The notes: generated by a model not told the origin, from the letters alone. A stretch of 64,000 bases of DNA from Leucaena leucocephala (GCA_037074615.1 CM073558.1:17963001-18027000), one strand, 5' to 3'. Numbered from the stretch's first letter, positions 25,989 to 38,614 are shown. A program made the numbers and translations.

Positions 25989-28900
25989 TCAAGATGAAGG
26001 TCCAGGACCAATAGGTTTCAGAGTTTCAAAGACGGCTGAAAAGTCAAGGTCTCCCAACCCCAAGCTTCTTGCTTTCTTGAAAGCCTGCAAACAAACATAG
26101 CACAGAATTGGAGGTTGTGTCTTCATGAAACTAAGTAAATGAGTCCAATCTATTTGCAATTTATTAATGGGGAATGACTATGAGGTTCTAAGGAAGGAAT
26201 TTAATTACCAAAAAGTACTCATGACAAGTGAGCAGCATAAACTTATCATTTATTACATTGTAACTTGTTATTACATGTTTGTCAATTGTCATTGGACTTT
26301 AAAGTAATTAATTCCCTTTCTTGTGACCTCATAGTCATTCCCCTATTATTAATTTCAAAAGCTTTAATGATTTAGGGGAGGAAATGAAGTAAAAGAACAA
26401 TCACAAATACATCAAAGTCAAAATGGAATTATTTACCAATGATCAACCAATTATAGTTGTCCTATGAAACTAACGAAAAAAATTCTGGTCCATATTCCTT
26501 TATCAAACTCTTAATTAAATCCTTAAATTAAATATTTACATTAAATTGATAATGATTCTTCTGGTCTATCTTCCATTATTTAATCAATCAAAAGTGGTCG
26601 CTAATGATATATGTTCTGATTAGCCTGCAGAAGGTGACACGCTACTCAGTGTCTCAATGAGAATCTGAATCAAAGATTACTACACAAAATGCTTATAAGC
26701 TAGTATATCTACTAAGGATTTTGTTATTAGAATCACTGTTCATTAAGAAAGGTTGAATATATAAAAGTGCCGGTTGCGAGAAATGAGGGGACAGATATGA
26801 GAAGTTACATGCATACGATAAAAGGGAATTGCAAATATAGTACCAGTTGAGAAACATAGTATTCTTAAAACCTATAGAGTCAATATATATTTGCTGTTTT
26901 TTTTCTTTTTCTCTACCATCTTTCATTTCATTTCCATAAAACAAAGCATTCTTGCCCTCAGCCTATTTCTAATTCTGTTCACCATTCTCTTTCACCTTCG
27001 TCCTCTTCATTATTCTATATCTATCTCACCAGTGCTCCCTAATTAAGGCAGGAGATAACTATTATGTAAGCATACTTCTGCAGTTTATGCAGAGAAAGTC
27101 AACAATAAAGTTTTACCACATAAGCCACAATAAACGCTTCATAATTTGGTTACACCTACCACTGGTGTTGAGATTTTTTTTTCTTTTTTTTTTTTGAATT
27201 AAAGGGGCAAGCACTATCCGCTTGAAGTTATGTGCGGGGTCAAACCCATAACTTACCACTTATAGGGGAGCCCGCATGCCACTAGGACACAAAGCTATTG
27301 GTTGGTGGAGTTTTATGATCTAGAGACTTCCCTCCCATGACTACATAACAACAAGCCTTATCTCACTAGGCGGGACTTTCTACCTGTAACTATGTGGTTA
27401 ATTAGCAGATTTTCTTACAATAACTAGGCTAGAAAGTTCACTTTCCACAAGAATTGTAGAGCCCAACTCATGGAGGCTATCTCTTGGTAGTCAAAGGGAT
27501 TGTATGTGAATTATATTAAGCACTTTGTTTCTGCGTTTTTCTTGGGCATATATAGAAAATGTAATGAGAATAGTATAAACCTCATTTGCCGCAGCTGCAA
27601 CAGGCATTGATACAGCATTTTCATCTCCAAGGGCAAGAGCCAATCTCATGTCCTTCTGCTGATGTTTCAGTGGAAAAGCAGGGGTGTAATTTTTCTGGAG
27701 CATTGTTGGTCCTTTCAACTTAAACATGGGGTTGCTCATGGCACCAAGATCCTTCACAAAATATCTCAATTATGCTTAGTAATGGGATAATCAGGTGACT
27801 GTAATTATTTTTCCAGGGTAAAAACACTTACCAGCGCCTCGAGAAGAGTTTGAGGGTTCAAACCACTTTTCCCGGCTAGCATGATTCCCTCGGCAAAAGC
27901 ATTCATCATACTGCAAGGGTGACAACAGTATAACTAATTTGCATCAGACAAAAGAAGAATGTTTACTGCTAGAATTTAATTATTATGAGGACAAGCCGGG
28001 AACTGAAGTCCCCACCATGCCCCAAGAGAAAAAAAATGAAACTGGGAAAGAAAAAGATTACCTTCCCATTGTCATGTTAACGACAAGTTTCATTTTTGCA
28101 CCATTTCCAACCTCACCTAGGAAGAAAGACTTCTTCCCCAATACATCAAATGCTGGAAGTACTTCATCATACAATGCCTACATACGAGACGAGAAGAGTA
28201 AAATATCTCAAATTCATCACCTAAGGACCACAGCCCTTTACAAACTTAGAACTCCCTCCCAAAGTTATCAGATAAGAATTTCAATAAATCCTTAACTCGT
28301 AAAATACATTCTGCCTCATTTTCTTCCGCCCTTCTAAGTTCCAACTAGTTATTACTATCCACATGAGTTATTTAGCTGTCTATGACATAAAAATATGGCT
28401 GTTGGTTCTATTTTGAAGAGTAAAACTACCACTGCATTTGCAATTTTTCATGATCATTCAAGGTCACCAAAGCCGTGGTTTCTTGAATAGCTCATTCAGA
28501 TAACAGGTAATATTGTACATGCATAGCTTATTGTCATTTGATTACAATCTCCTACTAAATGTACAGCTCAGATATATGTATTTTGTCCTGACATATAAGC
28601 AAAACAAATGAGAAAGTGTCAATGGTAAACAAAAAATTATTAGAAGGATGTAATTAATTATGGACCACCATTGTATCTGATAATTTTTACTGAGACACTT
28701 GTAAAATAATGAATTATATACAATGGAGAAATTTATAAAACAAAAGTTGATCATTTTATCAAGACAATAAAATAATGGGGAAGAAAGATCTACCGACAAT
28801 TCATATACCTCAAATATTTATAAGTACAGCAGATTAGCAAGCAAGAGTTAAACATATTTCGGCATTTTCTGAGTATTTTATTACTTTACCTTGTCCCCAG

Positions 28901-31389
28901 CAGCAAGTATGACAAGTTGGCCATCTTCTGCAGGCTTCTTGCTACCTGAAACTGGAGCTTCAAGGAAGCGACCACCTCTTGAAGTAATGGCCTATAGAAA
29001 TCAGGTCAATATCAAAATCTCTTGAATGAATTTTTCAGTTTCATCTTAAAAACCAATTGCATGCAAACCACCAGCTTTTGAATATATCCCTGACAATCTT
29101 AGATATGATACATAACAATAGAATGTTCAACATCTAGAACTCTGTAATCTCAGCAAAAATTAATTGAAGGAGAGAAGAAAGAATAATGTCCAATAACACC
29201 AACTTTCTTCCTTCTGGTCTTCTTTTGTATTGTCATTCTTCAATCACGACGGGTTAATAGCAACAACTCACATATTCGAAGCTCATCATCATAGTAGTTT
29301 TAGTACATTTGAGATTTATCCTTGAAGATGTTCATTATGTGTGGTCATTAACTTGTTCATGTTCACGTGTAGGCGAACATATTCTCCTTTTCCCTTTTAC
29401 ACATTCTCTTAGGCAGGGATAATCCGGTTGTAAACATTTAGGGTATGTACATAAAATATTATTGTTCCCCAAAAAAATTTTTAATCTGAAAAGATGAGTA
29501 GGAAAGGATACCATTTGGTACGCTGGCAACTCAAGAATGCATCACTAGATCTTCTCATCTAGACACAAGATTCTCCTTGAGAACAAAGTGACCAAGAACT
29601 TGATGGCCACTTCCATCATGAATGCTTAACCTTTCATCAGTGCTTGTGTTAATTGAATATTTTCGGCTTCAATAAAAGCCCCATATAGAATGACCAGAAA
29701 AAGGAAACACGCATAAATTACCAATAACATTCTAAGATTATTATTTCAAATCCAAGTTAGGGGATAAGAGAGATAATGAAAGAAGAGGGAGGATTTGCCA
29801 ACATTCTCAGCCATGCGTTACTATCCATAATACTAGAGGATTGGGGCTGGAGAGATCTAAATGACAGAAATTTCTTAATTTTTATTAGAAACACCTTCAA
29901 ACATATAAACAAAGATTCCCTGCAACAAGAGAAGCAACAGTTTCTTCTTCACTTACAAGTCTGTCTTCACAGGTGAGAAATAGAAAATTCCATGCAGCTC
30001 CACTTTAGACATATATATATATATATATTGCACTTACTGAAAGTTGATTTAGAAACAGATTGTAGCTATTTCATATTTGAGAGACTTTTAAATGACTGGG
30101 AAACAAATTTTAGCCACATCAAGCAATGCTAACCTCAGATATTTTGAAAGAAGTATCAGCATCAACTGTTGACATGTCAATGTAACCCTTTCCATTGTTA
30201 ATTTGCTCTAGAACACCATCTTTGTCAAAGACCACCTAATAAACCACCATAGGAAGCAATTCAGGTGAGCAAGAGAAGTTACACATCAGAGAACTTACAC
30301 TTTGAATATTGACAATAATTACTGACCGATAGAGCAGCCGAAGGATCAGATAACATTGCAATTGTATACTTGCATTTCTTAACTACAGAAGCGGGGGTTT
30401 CTCCAATTGAAGCACCATTTTGGACGAGTTCATCACACTAGGTTAAGGTACTCAATGTTAGATTTATTTGCATAAGATCAGACCAAAATAGAAAAAAAGA
30501 TTTGTTTGCAAAAGAAGTCAAAGACATTATGTTTGATGGTGTTCCTTATCCATTTAATCCTTCTTTTAATTAGTGATTTTAGCTTTGCTGTTTTTCATGA
30601 TTTGAGCACAAAAATCAAAATACTCCGAAAAAAAGGAAAAAAATACAAATGCATTACATAATCTGAAAATTTCAACAAGATACTAAAAGTTAGCTTTCTC
30701 ACGGAGTCAAGTTTCTATTTTCTAGCTTCTTTTTCCTTCTTTTCTTTTTGGGTGAAACTTTATTCTTTACAGAGTTTGGGAATGAAGGTGACAATTAGAT
30801 TAGAAAGGTCCTTCCATCTCCACCTCACAAAACCAAGCATAACAGTTTTTTAATCACATAAATTCAAGTCACCTCTTGCTTGACCCCAATTCTTTTCTAA
30901 ACTCTAATGTCATTTAGCTTCAAAGCCTGAGAACAACATCAAATTTAAAAGTCTAAGAGAACATACAGGACCAACACCACACATGTCCGGGAAGTAAAAA
31001 AGTCTCTTGATAGCAGAGAAATCAGCCAAAACTAACCACTGAATCAGCTAAAAGTAAATAAAAAAGAGCAATAAAAGGAAATCAGTAACTTATACGTTAA
31101 TTATACAGGAATCACCATATATACTATGCATAAACATCGAATTACAGATTGTTTAAGAAGGAAAAAAACGAGTAATCTCATCCACACAAATCAGATTGAC
31201 TCTCGAGAGAAGAAAACAAACCAATACAAGCGAGCTAGTGTAAGCATTACTGCAATCAGTAGAAAGAGTTGCAGAAAGGCATACCTTGGAGAGGGTTCTG
31301 TTCCAAACAGTAACCTTGAAGCCATGGCGTAGTAGGTTCATGGACATAGCTTTGCCCATTATCCCCAGACCTAGAAAACCTACTTCCAT
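25989..31389 (-). CDS. GLYR1: Glyoxylate/succinic semialdehyde reductase (beta-hydroxyacid dehydrogenase family)
   Basis: NADPH-dependent enzyme reducing glyoxylate to glycolate and succinic semialdehyde to gamma-hydroxybutyrate (photorespiration and GABA shunt overflow). Eight exons join in frame: 31389-31285, 30437-30327, 30235-30134, 28991-28890, 28177-28062, 27910-27832, 27751-27581 and 26084-25989; 293 aa, normal length. The start is ATG at 31389 (MEVGFLGLGIMG); an in-frame GTG nine bases upstream is not needed. Seen: Rossmann GLGIMG (residues 7-12), VWNRT (28-32), SGSKKPAEDG substrate motif (121-130), GNGAKMKLVVN with the catalytic Lys at 170, and KHQQKDMRLAL near 231. The C-terminus is GPGPSS with no peroxisomal tripeptide, consistent with a cytosolic form; no transit peptide precedes the Rossmann fold. 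A SINE lies in intron 7. Confidence 0.96.
27173..27310 (-). mobile_element. tRNA-derived SINE in GLYR1 intron 7
   Basis: On the minus strand: a tRNA-like head with GTCCTAGTGGCATG (A-box position) and GGTTTGACCCC (B-box position) about 35 bp apart, then a short body and a poly(A) tail (plus-strand T-rich tract 27173-27196). This arrangement, and the tRNA-like words, are typical of plant SINEs. The intron also has a distinct G+C rise here. A clear target duplication was not found. Confidence 0.75.
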
Positions 31390-31632
31390 CTCTCTCACTC
31401 CTCTCGGGTTCGCTCGCTCACTCTCTGCAACTCAAGTGTTTTTTGTCTTTTGGAACAACCTCCTTCCCATTCAACAGGGATCGATTATACCATGAAAATC
31501 ATTATTGTTCCATTAAACTCCCCCATCACCAATTCTCAATAAATGACAATCATGAAAGCAAAACGTAAGAAAATAATTATGAAATTACAAATTATATGCT
31601 ATCCATAAACAAATAGTCCCTCACTTTTTCAC

Positions 31633-32187
31633 ATTTATATTGTGTTTGGTTTGTCCTTAAAACTTTAATTTTAAATTTAAATTTAAATAAAATTTAAATT
31701 TAGAAAAATTTTAAAATAAATATTTAAAAAAGATTTTAAACTAAATTATAGTTTAAAATTAAAATTTTAGATAAACTAGTCAGAGTAACTTATAAAACAG
31801 TAAAATAGCTTATGAACTAATCAATTATTATACTATCCCTACTTTTTTTTACACAATCTTTCCTCTCTCTTCTACACCATCTCTCCTCTCTCCTTTCTTT
31901 TATATACCTTCTTTCCTATCTCTTCTACATTATATTTCTTCTCTTATGTCTCTTTTATATCATCTCTCGTCTATCCTCTTTCTTCTTTCTTATATTTAAT
32001 AATCATACCATTTTTCATAATTTACCAATAATAAAAGTACTTTTAAAAATAATTATCTAAATACTCATCTATTTAAAATTATTTTTTTTCATAAACTCTT
32101 CTCCAAAAATTATTTTCTAAAAATTACTAAAAAACTCTTTTTTTCATCAGTTTTTTTTTCTAAACTTTTATCAAAATAGCTCCATAA
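31633..32187 (+). mobile_element. MITE-like element, family 1 copy e
   Basis: Starts TGTGTTTGGTTTGTCC, passes TTTAAAATTAAAATTTTAGATAAACTAGTCAGAGTAA (almost the same as copy d), a pyrimidine-rich TTCTACACCATCTCTC tract, the core AATTTACCAATAATAAAAGT and an arm ending TTTATCAAAATAGCTCC. Lies 240 bp upstream of the GLYR1 start, so it may sit in that gene's promoter. Confidence 0.65.
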
Positions 32188-32589
32188 TACACTTCTATTA
32201 CTTGGTAGTTATTAAATTATTAGCTTAATCTGATTAGAGCATGAATTACATTTAATTTGTACAAAGCAATCTTACGAAAATATAATTTCTACTAACAAAT
32301 TATTAGTTAATTAAGATAATAGGAGACCATCATAGAAAATAAAATATAAATTTAAATTTTGAGAAACTATTAACTATTAATTTAATTAATGAATATTTTT
32401 TAATTTAAATTAAAAATATTTGTTTATATTATAGTGTGTAAAAATGACTTTTATTTTAGGAAAATAATATTATTTGAATTTGAAAATGATAAAATTGATA
32501 TATAAATATCTAAAAAAATAGATTGAGCAGGAGATTTAATATATTATTTGTAAATTTAAATAAAAAGACTAAATTATCTCTAGAATTAT

Positions 32590-33500
32590 AAATATTTTTA
32601 GAAGAGTTGTAAAAATCATTATTAAAGTTGTAAATCTATTGCACGAATTGTAAAATTAAGAGTAATTATAATTATATTATTAGAATTATAAATATCTAAA
32701 GAAGAATTGTTAAAACTATTATTAAAATTTTAAATTCTATTATTAGAGTTGAAAATTTAAAAATAATTAATTAGAATTTAAGGTTATAAATGTCTTAATT
32801 GATATTGTGAAGATTATTAATAAAATTATAAATTATATTGCAAGAGTTACAAACCCAAAAGTTATTAATTACAATTTCAACGTTGTAAATATCTTAGCTA
32901 AAATTATCAAAATTATTACTAAAATTATAAATGCTATAAGAGGAGTTACAAATCAAAAGCAATTAGTTTTAATTTCAGATTTATAAATATTTTAGGGAGA
33001 ACTGTAAAAGCTATTACTGAAATTGTAAATCAGAAAACAATTTGTTCTAATTTTAGAATTGTAAATTTTTTAAGGAAAGTTGTCAAAATTAAAGAAAGTG
33101 CAAATGTTACTAGAGGAGTTGTAAACTAAAAAATAATTAGTTCTAATTTTAAATTTATAAATATATTAGATAATGAAGTTACAAATCCAAATATATGGAT
33201 TATAAATTTGAAAACAATTACTTATAATTTTAAATTTTTAAATATTTTAGCTGGAAATTGATAAAACTATTAATGAATTTAAAAATATTATTAAAGAAGT
33301 TATAAATTTAAAAATAATTAGTTTTAATTTTAAAATTATAAATATTTAAAAAATTATTAAAATTATTAATGAAATTAAAAATATTATTAAGGGAGTTATA
33401 AACTAAAAAATAATTAGTTCTAATTTTAAAATAATAAATATTTGAGAGAGAGTTATTAAAATTAATATTAAAGTTATATAAAAAGTTAAAAATAATTAAA
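32590..33500. repeat. Degenerate AT-rich minisatellite, about 80-103 bp period
   Basis: A word like AATTAGTTCTAATTTTAAA recurs near 32770, 32860, 32961, 33041, 33133, 33213, 33317 and 33411. It is followed each time by TTATAAATAT..., a GTTGTAAAA or GTTATAAA word and AATTATTAATGAAATT-like sequence. Units differ strongly, so the array is old. No open reading frame of note. Confidence 0.7.
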
Positions 33501-33599
33501 ATATAATTTTATCTTTTATTCTAAATTTATTTGGCCAATATATTATTTTTAAGATTTTAGAGTTCTTTTTTATCTTTTTAAATTTCAAAAGTTTTTTTT

Positions 33600-35553
33600 T
33601 TATTATCTTGTGCCATGGCTGGGGGATTTGAAGTTAAATTGCTAAATGGTCCTTAAATAAAATTTTCCTAACAAAGCCCCATTAGCGAGCTCCTTCAGAA
33701 AACTGCTCTGCCGCTGGAAACTTGCTCTTCGCCCATCATCTTATCCTCTCCTTCAGAATGTCCCCATCGCCGTAGGCATCGCAATTTCCGTCGCTAGGTT
33801 CATGTTGCTGCATAGTTCTCTTCTGTTCATTCACAATTTTGAAATCTCATCTTCCTCTCTCGTGCGCTCTTGCTTCCTCCCACTGTTCAACTGAGCTTGC
33901 TGCCGCTGCCGTCTTCTTCAAGGTTATGCTCGCAGTCATCTTTTCTGCACTGTGCTCCCCCTTCAAGCTCAAGCTCTTCTTTTGTTCGTATTTGTTGCAA
34001 ACTCATGATGATTTGGGTATGATTATTCTTGATGGCTGGCTAGGCATTGGGTCTCTTTTATAACCTGCGAAACTTGGATTTTGATAGTATTAAAACTGGA
34101 TAGTTTTTATCAGGGGACATTAGGCTAGTTGCTTAAATCTGCTGTATGGTTATGTGTTGTTGAGAAGCCGTACGATGCTCTGTTCTGTTTCTTTTTCCAT
34201 CAGATTGTTGAACTTATTTTGGCAATGACTGTACTAAACATTCTTAATCATAAACGCATTGTCAACCTATTAAGTATTTTAAACCAATTTTTTTGATTAT
34301 TCTATGGGATGTAGATTTTGCCTTACACCCTTTGGTCATCAATGCTTGCTTAATCAAGAGAAATTGCGAAGTCTTGTTTCTTTTAGATAAGTAACATTTG
34401 CATAGTCTATATGAGTTGAAATTGAATGCTAAATTGAATCTAGATATGAGTTGAAATGATCTATGATTGATACCTTCTTGATCTGGACATTTTTAAAATC
34501 ATCTCCAGTTAATATTCCAAGCTTTTTAATTCGTTAATTCCCACACCAGAAAGTTGTTCACCCATGAATTGCCCATATGTCCAAAAGGAAATATGTCAAT
34601 TCTGGTTTACTAAAATTTTCAATTTATTTTCAGAATATATTCTAAAAGAGAAAAGAACAGAACATATTGTGCTTTGAAGAGAGTTTATGATAGTTGAGTG
34701 AGTTCAAAATCAGTTTGTTGCAGTGCTTTGTTCATTTTCATTTCCCATGTTGAGATCAACATTTTGTACGTGTGCAATTCCTGCAAGTGCTGCAGTTGTT
34801 GCCTTCATCATGTTTATTGGTCAGGGGCATCTTTTACTGAAAAGATCAAGCATAATTTCTATGTAGTTTTTAATCAGCATCATGTAAATCATCATAATGT
34901 AGGATCTGGGAAATTAAGCTTTGGACAAAGGGAGCAAGGGAGCAGATGGTCTTTTCTTGTTACCTATTCACTGAAAACAGGGCAACGGAAGTGGATCATA
35001 TTTAGTCTTTGCTTCCCATTGTTGAGAAACAGATTGTGGAAAGCAGAGAGCAACAATTTCATCATTTTGATGTAACTGATTGCCGTTTTCACGAACAGAC
35101 CTACTTCTTCGAGCCATTTTGCTTCTGTTCATTTCCATGGAAATCTCTCCCTACCCTAAACTGGAAATCAAATTCCACCCTTTTTGTTCAATTTTCGTTG
35201 AGGAAGAGGTAAGCATCAATTTCTGTTTCCATTTTCCACTATTCTCTGTGTTTTACTGTTTATCCTCCTAGAATTCCTAAATCACCTTCTTCAAAAGGAT
35301 TTGGCTCCTCTCTTTCATGCTTTTTTCGGATCATGTCTGTTATTTTGCTCGAAAGAAAATGATTTGGCTGGTTGTTTGGTACTTCCAAGTTTGAATGATT
35401 TTGCGCCTTTGAGATTTCCCAAAATGGTGTTGTTTTGAGTTAGTGGGGAGTAGTGGATGGAGAGGTTATTGGAGAGAAGCTAACTCTATTTAGTGTGTGG
35501 ATAATCAATGCTATCCACAAAGTTATTGTGAGTACTGTCATTTGTATTTTACC
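33600..35553 (+). other. 5' flank or leader region of the PPR-DYW gene
   Basis: From about 33660 the sequence changes from A/T-rich repeat to mixed-composition, gene-like DNA and stays so to the PPR start. Several short open frames lie here but none shows a family signature or splice logic I can support. It may be a transcribed leader with introns. An in-frame TAG at 35491 bounds the PPR frame upstream. Confidence 0.4.
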
Positions 35554-37458
35554 ATGAGTTCTGCAACACTAAACTTTCACCCATCTCATGTCCCACGAAT
35601 TTCACACTGCAAAACCATACGAGAAATGAAGCAATTTCACGCCCTTTTCATCAAAACAGCTCAAATTCAAGATCTTTCATTGGCAACAGAATTTCTAAAG
35701 CTATGTGCGACCTCGGATTATCGTGATACTCAATATGCCCTCTCTATTTTTGCCCAATTACCCAAGCAAAATTGCTTTTCTTGGAACACCATGATCAGTG
35801 CACTTGCTGAAAGCAACAATGACTATGGGCCATTGGATGCTTTCTTGTTGTTTTGTCAAATGGTTTCTGATGGAACTGTAGAACCTAATCACTTCACCTT
35901 CCCTTCTGTCTTAAAAGCATGCTCTAGGGTTGCCAGGTTGGAAGAAGGAAAACAGGTTCACGGTTTTGTAATCAAGTGTGGATTGGATAATGATGAATTT
36001 GTGATGACCAATTTGCTGAGGATGTATGTAATGTGTGGGAGTATGGAGGATTCCCAGATTTTATTCACTAGGAATATTGATGGGGCTGAAGATATGAATC
36101 AGAAGGTGATGTATAGCAAGAGGAAGCGAGACGGCAATGTGGTGCTTTGGAATGTGATGATTGATGGATATGTAAGAGTAGGAAAGATCAAAGCTGCAAG
36201 TGAATTGTTTGATAAAATGCATCAAAGAAGTGTGGTTTCATGGAATGTCATGATATCTGCATATGCACAAAATGGGATTTTCATGAAGGCTATAGAAACA
36301 TTTCTCAAGATGCAAATGGAAGGCGTGTCCCCAAACCGTGTGACTTTGGTCAGTGTGCTACCAGCTATTTCACGCCTTGGAGCACTTGAATTAGGGAAAT
36401 GGGTTCATTTATATGCAGAGAAGAATAAGATTCCGATCGATGATGTGCTTGGCTCTGCATTAGTGGATATGTATGCAAAGTGTGGCACCATTGAGGAGGC
36501 AGTTCAAGTCTTTGAGAGGCTCCCTAAACGTAATGTTATAACTTGGAATGCTATAATTGGTGGTCTTGCCATGCATGGTAGAGCCAATGATGCCTTCAGT
36601 TATTTTTCAAGAATCGAAAGAAGTGGAGTGTACCCTAGTGATGTTACATACATTGCAATCTTGAGTGCTTGTAGTCATGCAGGTTTAGTTGACAAGGGCA
36701 GATCCTTTTTCAATCATATGGTTGATAAATATGGTTTAGAGCCTAGAATAGAACACTATGGATGCATGGTTGATCTTTTGGGTCGCGCTGGTCTTTTAGA
36801 AGAAGCTGAAGAGCTAATACTGAACATGAACATAAGATCAGATGGTGTTATTTGGAAGTCCTTGCTTGGTGCTTGTAAGATGCATAAAAATATCGAGATA
36901 GGCAGGCGAGCAGCCAAGGTTTTAATGCATTTGTCTCCTCATGACAGTGGGGCATATGTGGCCCTTTCAAACATGTATGCTGCTGCAGGAGATTGGGATG
37001 CTGTTGCAGAGGTGAGGTTGATGATGAAAGACTTGGACATAAGGAAAGACCCTGGATGTAGTTGGATTGAGATCGATGGAGTCATTCACGAGTTTGTCGT
37101 TGAAGATGATTCCCACCCTAGAGCCAAAGAAATACACTTAATGTTAGAGGAAATCGCCCACAAGTTGAGTTTGAAAGGCCATAGGCCAGAGACTACACAA
37201 GTCTTGCTTAACATGGATGAAAAACATAAAGAAAGTTTGCTGCACTACCATAGTGAGAAGATTGCAGTGGCTTTTGGCTTAATTAGTACATCGCCGAAAA
37301 CATCACTTAAGGTAATAAAGAACTTGCGCATTTGTGAAGATTGTCATTCATCAATGAAGTTGATCTCAAAAATTTATGAGCGTAAGATAATTATTAGGGA
37401 CAGGAAGCGCTTTCATCATTTTGAGAATGGTTCATGCTCTTGTATGGACTACTGGTAG
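35554..37458 (+). CDS. LPA66: PLS-DYW pentatricopeptide repeat RNA-editing factor, LPA66-like
   Basis: Organelle RNA-binding protein for C-to-U editing. The open frame extends to a GTG at 35497, but the first ATG is at 35554 after an in-frame TAG at 35491, giving 634 aa without introns. Seen: PPR motifs with FSWNTMISAL, GYVRVGKIKAASELFDKM, VSWNVMISAYAQNG, YAKCGTIEEAVQVFERLP and TWNAIIGGLAMHG; then E/E+ motifs (GCMVDLLGRAGLLEEAEELI, SNMYAAAGDWDAVAEVR, DPGCSWIEI); then a DYW deaminase with HSE (about 566-568), CEDC (about 594-597) and terminal DYW. The overall sequence is what I know of Arabidopsis LPA66 (At5g48910), which edits plastid psbF; the name rests on that resemblance. An N-terminal transit peptide is plausible but not provable here. 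The reading frame is intact. Confidence 0.93.
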   Translation: MSSATLNFHPSHVPRISHCKTIREMKQFHALFIKTAQIQDLSLATEFLKLCATSDYRDTQYALSIFAQLPKQNCFSWNTMISALAESNNDYGPLDAFLLFCQMVSDGTVEPNHFTFPSVLKACSRVARLEEGKQVHGFVIKCGLDNDEFVMTNLLRMYVMCGSMEDSQILFTRNIDGAEDMNQKVMYSKRKRDGNVVLWNVMIDGYVRVGKIKAASELFDKMHQRSVVSWNVMISAYAQNGIFMKAIETFLKMQMEGVSPNRVTLVSVLPAISRLGALELGKWVHLYAEKNKIPIDDVLGSALVDMYAKCGTIEEAVQVFERLPKRNVITWNAIIGGLAMHGRANDAFSYFSRIERSGVYPSDVTYIAILSACSHAGLVDKGRSFFNHMVDKYGLEPRIEHYGCMVDLLGRAGLLEEAEELILNMNIRSDGVIWKSLLGACKMHKNIEIGRRAAKVLMHLSPHDSGAYVALSNMYAAAGDWDAVAEVRLMMKDLDIRKDPGCSWIEIDGVIHEFVVEDDSHPRAKEIHLMLEEIAHKLSLKGHRPETTQVLLNMDEKHKESLLHYHSEKIAVAFGLISTSPKTSLKVIKNLRICEDCHSSMKLISKIYERKIIIRDRKRFHHFENGSCSCMDYW

Positions 37459-38398
37459 TTTGAAGTCATTAACAGCTCTACTTTTTCCCACATCAAGTAC
37501 GTACATATCTAGATGTTTATTGTTCTAAATATAAATAATTGACCTGTTTTTGAAAAATAAAGCATGTGAATTGTTGCAGTTATTGGAATTGATTGGTACA
37601 TTGACAATTATCTTTCGCTAGTTAAGAATCAGAGGTGTTCGATGGATGAAACTATACTGGTATATTGTTCTAAATATATCTAATTAGTTTGGTTTCACAA
37701 TTCCAATTCCCTTGAGACTTCATATTAATTTAATGATTTCATAGGGATTTCATAGGGTCTGATGGCGATAATTTGTCTTCTTTGGGACCTAAGTGTAATG
37801 TTCCCTTCTAAATATATCAAATTAGTGCGGTTTCTTTCTTGCTAAAAAAAGATGTAGATTAGTTTTAAGTCTCAAGGCTTCATTAAGGCTAGTAGCAAGC
37901 TCATGGCTCAAAAAGTACTATTGTGAATTATTGGTTGTAGCCAATAGAATCTGTGCATTGACAATCTTGGACTTGGATGCAGCAACAATACTCCTTGTTC
38001 CTTAATTTCTTAGCAACATGGTGTACCTATTAAGTGCAGTAGCAGGTACTATTAAACAATGCTTCATTTTAAAATTTGATGGTAAAATGTGTAAAAGTGA
38101 ACTTCTTTGAGATGGCCTGGTTGATTTGCATAGCCATTTATAGTCATTAGTATGATGGGTTTTTGCTTCAGATACAAGGACAATGATTTTGTTTCTTTGT
38201 TCTCTTTCCAGGCTAAATTTTATTAATCAACGATGTCTTATTCTATATGTTTGCAGCACTAAAGGTCAAGAAAATAGAATAAGAGACATTGTTAATTAAT
38301 AAAAAAATACTGTCTATAAATTATGGGCAATATAAGATTTTATTTAACAAAGTAAAAAAAATTATAATATTATATTATAAAATTTGTAGTTTGCTTAA
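37459..38398. other. Intergenic region after the PPR gene
   Basis: 3' flank of the PPR gene with short words repeated (TAAATATATC...AATTAG near 37670 and 37813). No coding or transposon signature that I can support. Confidence 0.5.
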
Positions 38399-38614
38399 TT
38401 AAGTAAATTTGGTAACCTCTTTTGCAACAGGCAAGAAGGCAAGGCTTGCTCCATAACCAGCAAACCACTTCGATGCTTCTCTTCCCAAGGGAAGTCCATA
38501 GAAAGAATTAACTAATGCAAATATCATCAACATCCTTCCAAAATTGTGATGATAATAATTCCAATATTTTCTTACTTTTGATTCCTTTCCTGGTCGCAAT
38601 AAAATTGCTAAGAT
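38399..38614 (-). pseudogene. Orphan last exon of a DOMON/cytochrome b561 gene
   Basis: A 72-codon open exon starting after a TTTTAGAG acceptor. It reads LLRPGKESKVRKYWNYYHHN then FGRMLMIFALVNSFYG and WFAGYGAS, then a stop: the end of a plant cytochrome b561 domain with its haem-ligand His region (YYHHN). The usual final membrane segment is replaced by a divergent LAFLPVAKEVTKFT tail. The earlier exons of the same unit (signal peptide and DOMON) are probably at 50868-52184, separated by the 9.1-kb copia insertion; a membrane exon with the first helices is not visible between them. Confidence 0.75.

Noticed and set aside
27173..27310. tRNA gene
   Set aside because: Has tRNA-like A and B boxes, but the sequence continues into a body with an oligo(A) tail and lacks an acceptor stem pairing, so it is a SINE.
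31390..31398. Three-residue extension of GLYR1 from an upstream codon
   Set aside because: The codon is GTG; the ATG at 31389 begins directly at the conserved MEVGFLGLG.
35497..35553. 19-residue N-terminal extension of the PPR protein
   Set aside because: It would need a GTG start; the first ATG in frame is 35554 and an in-frame stop lies just upstream at 35491.
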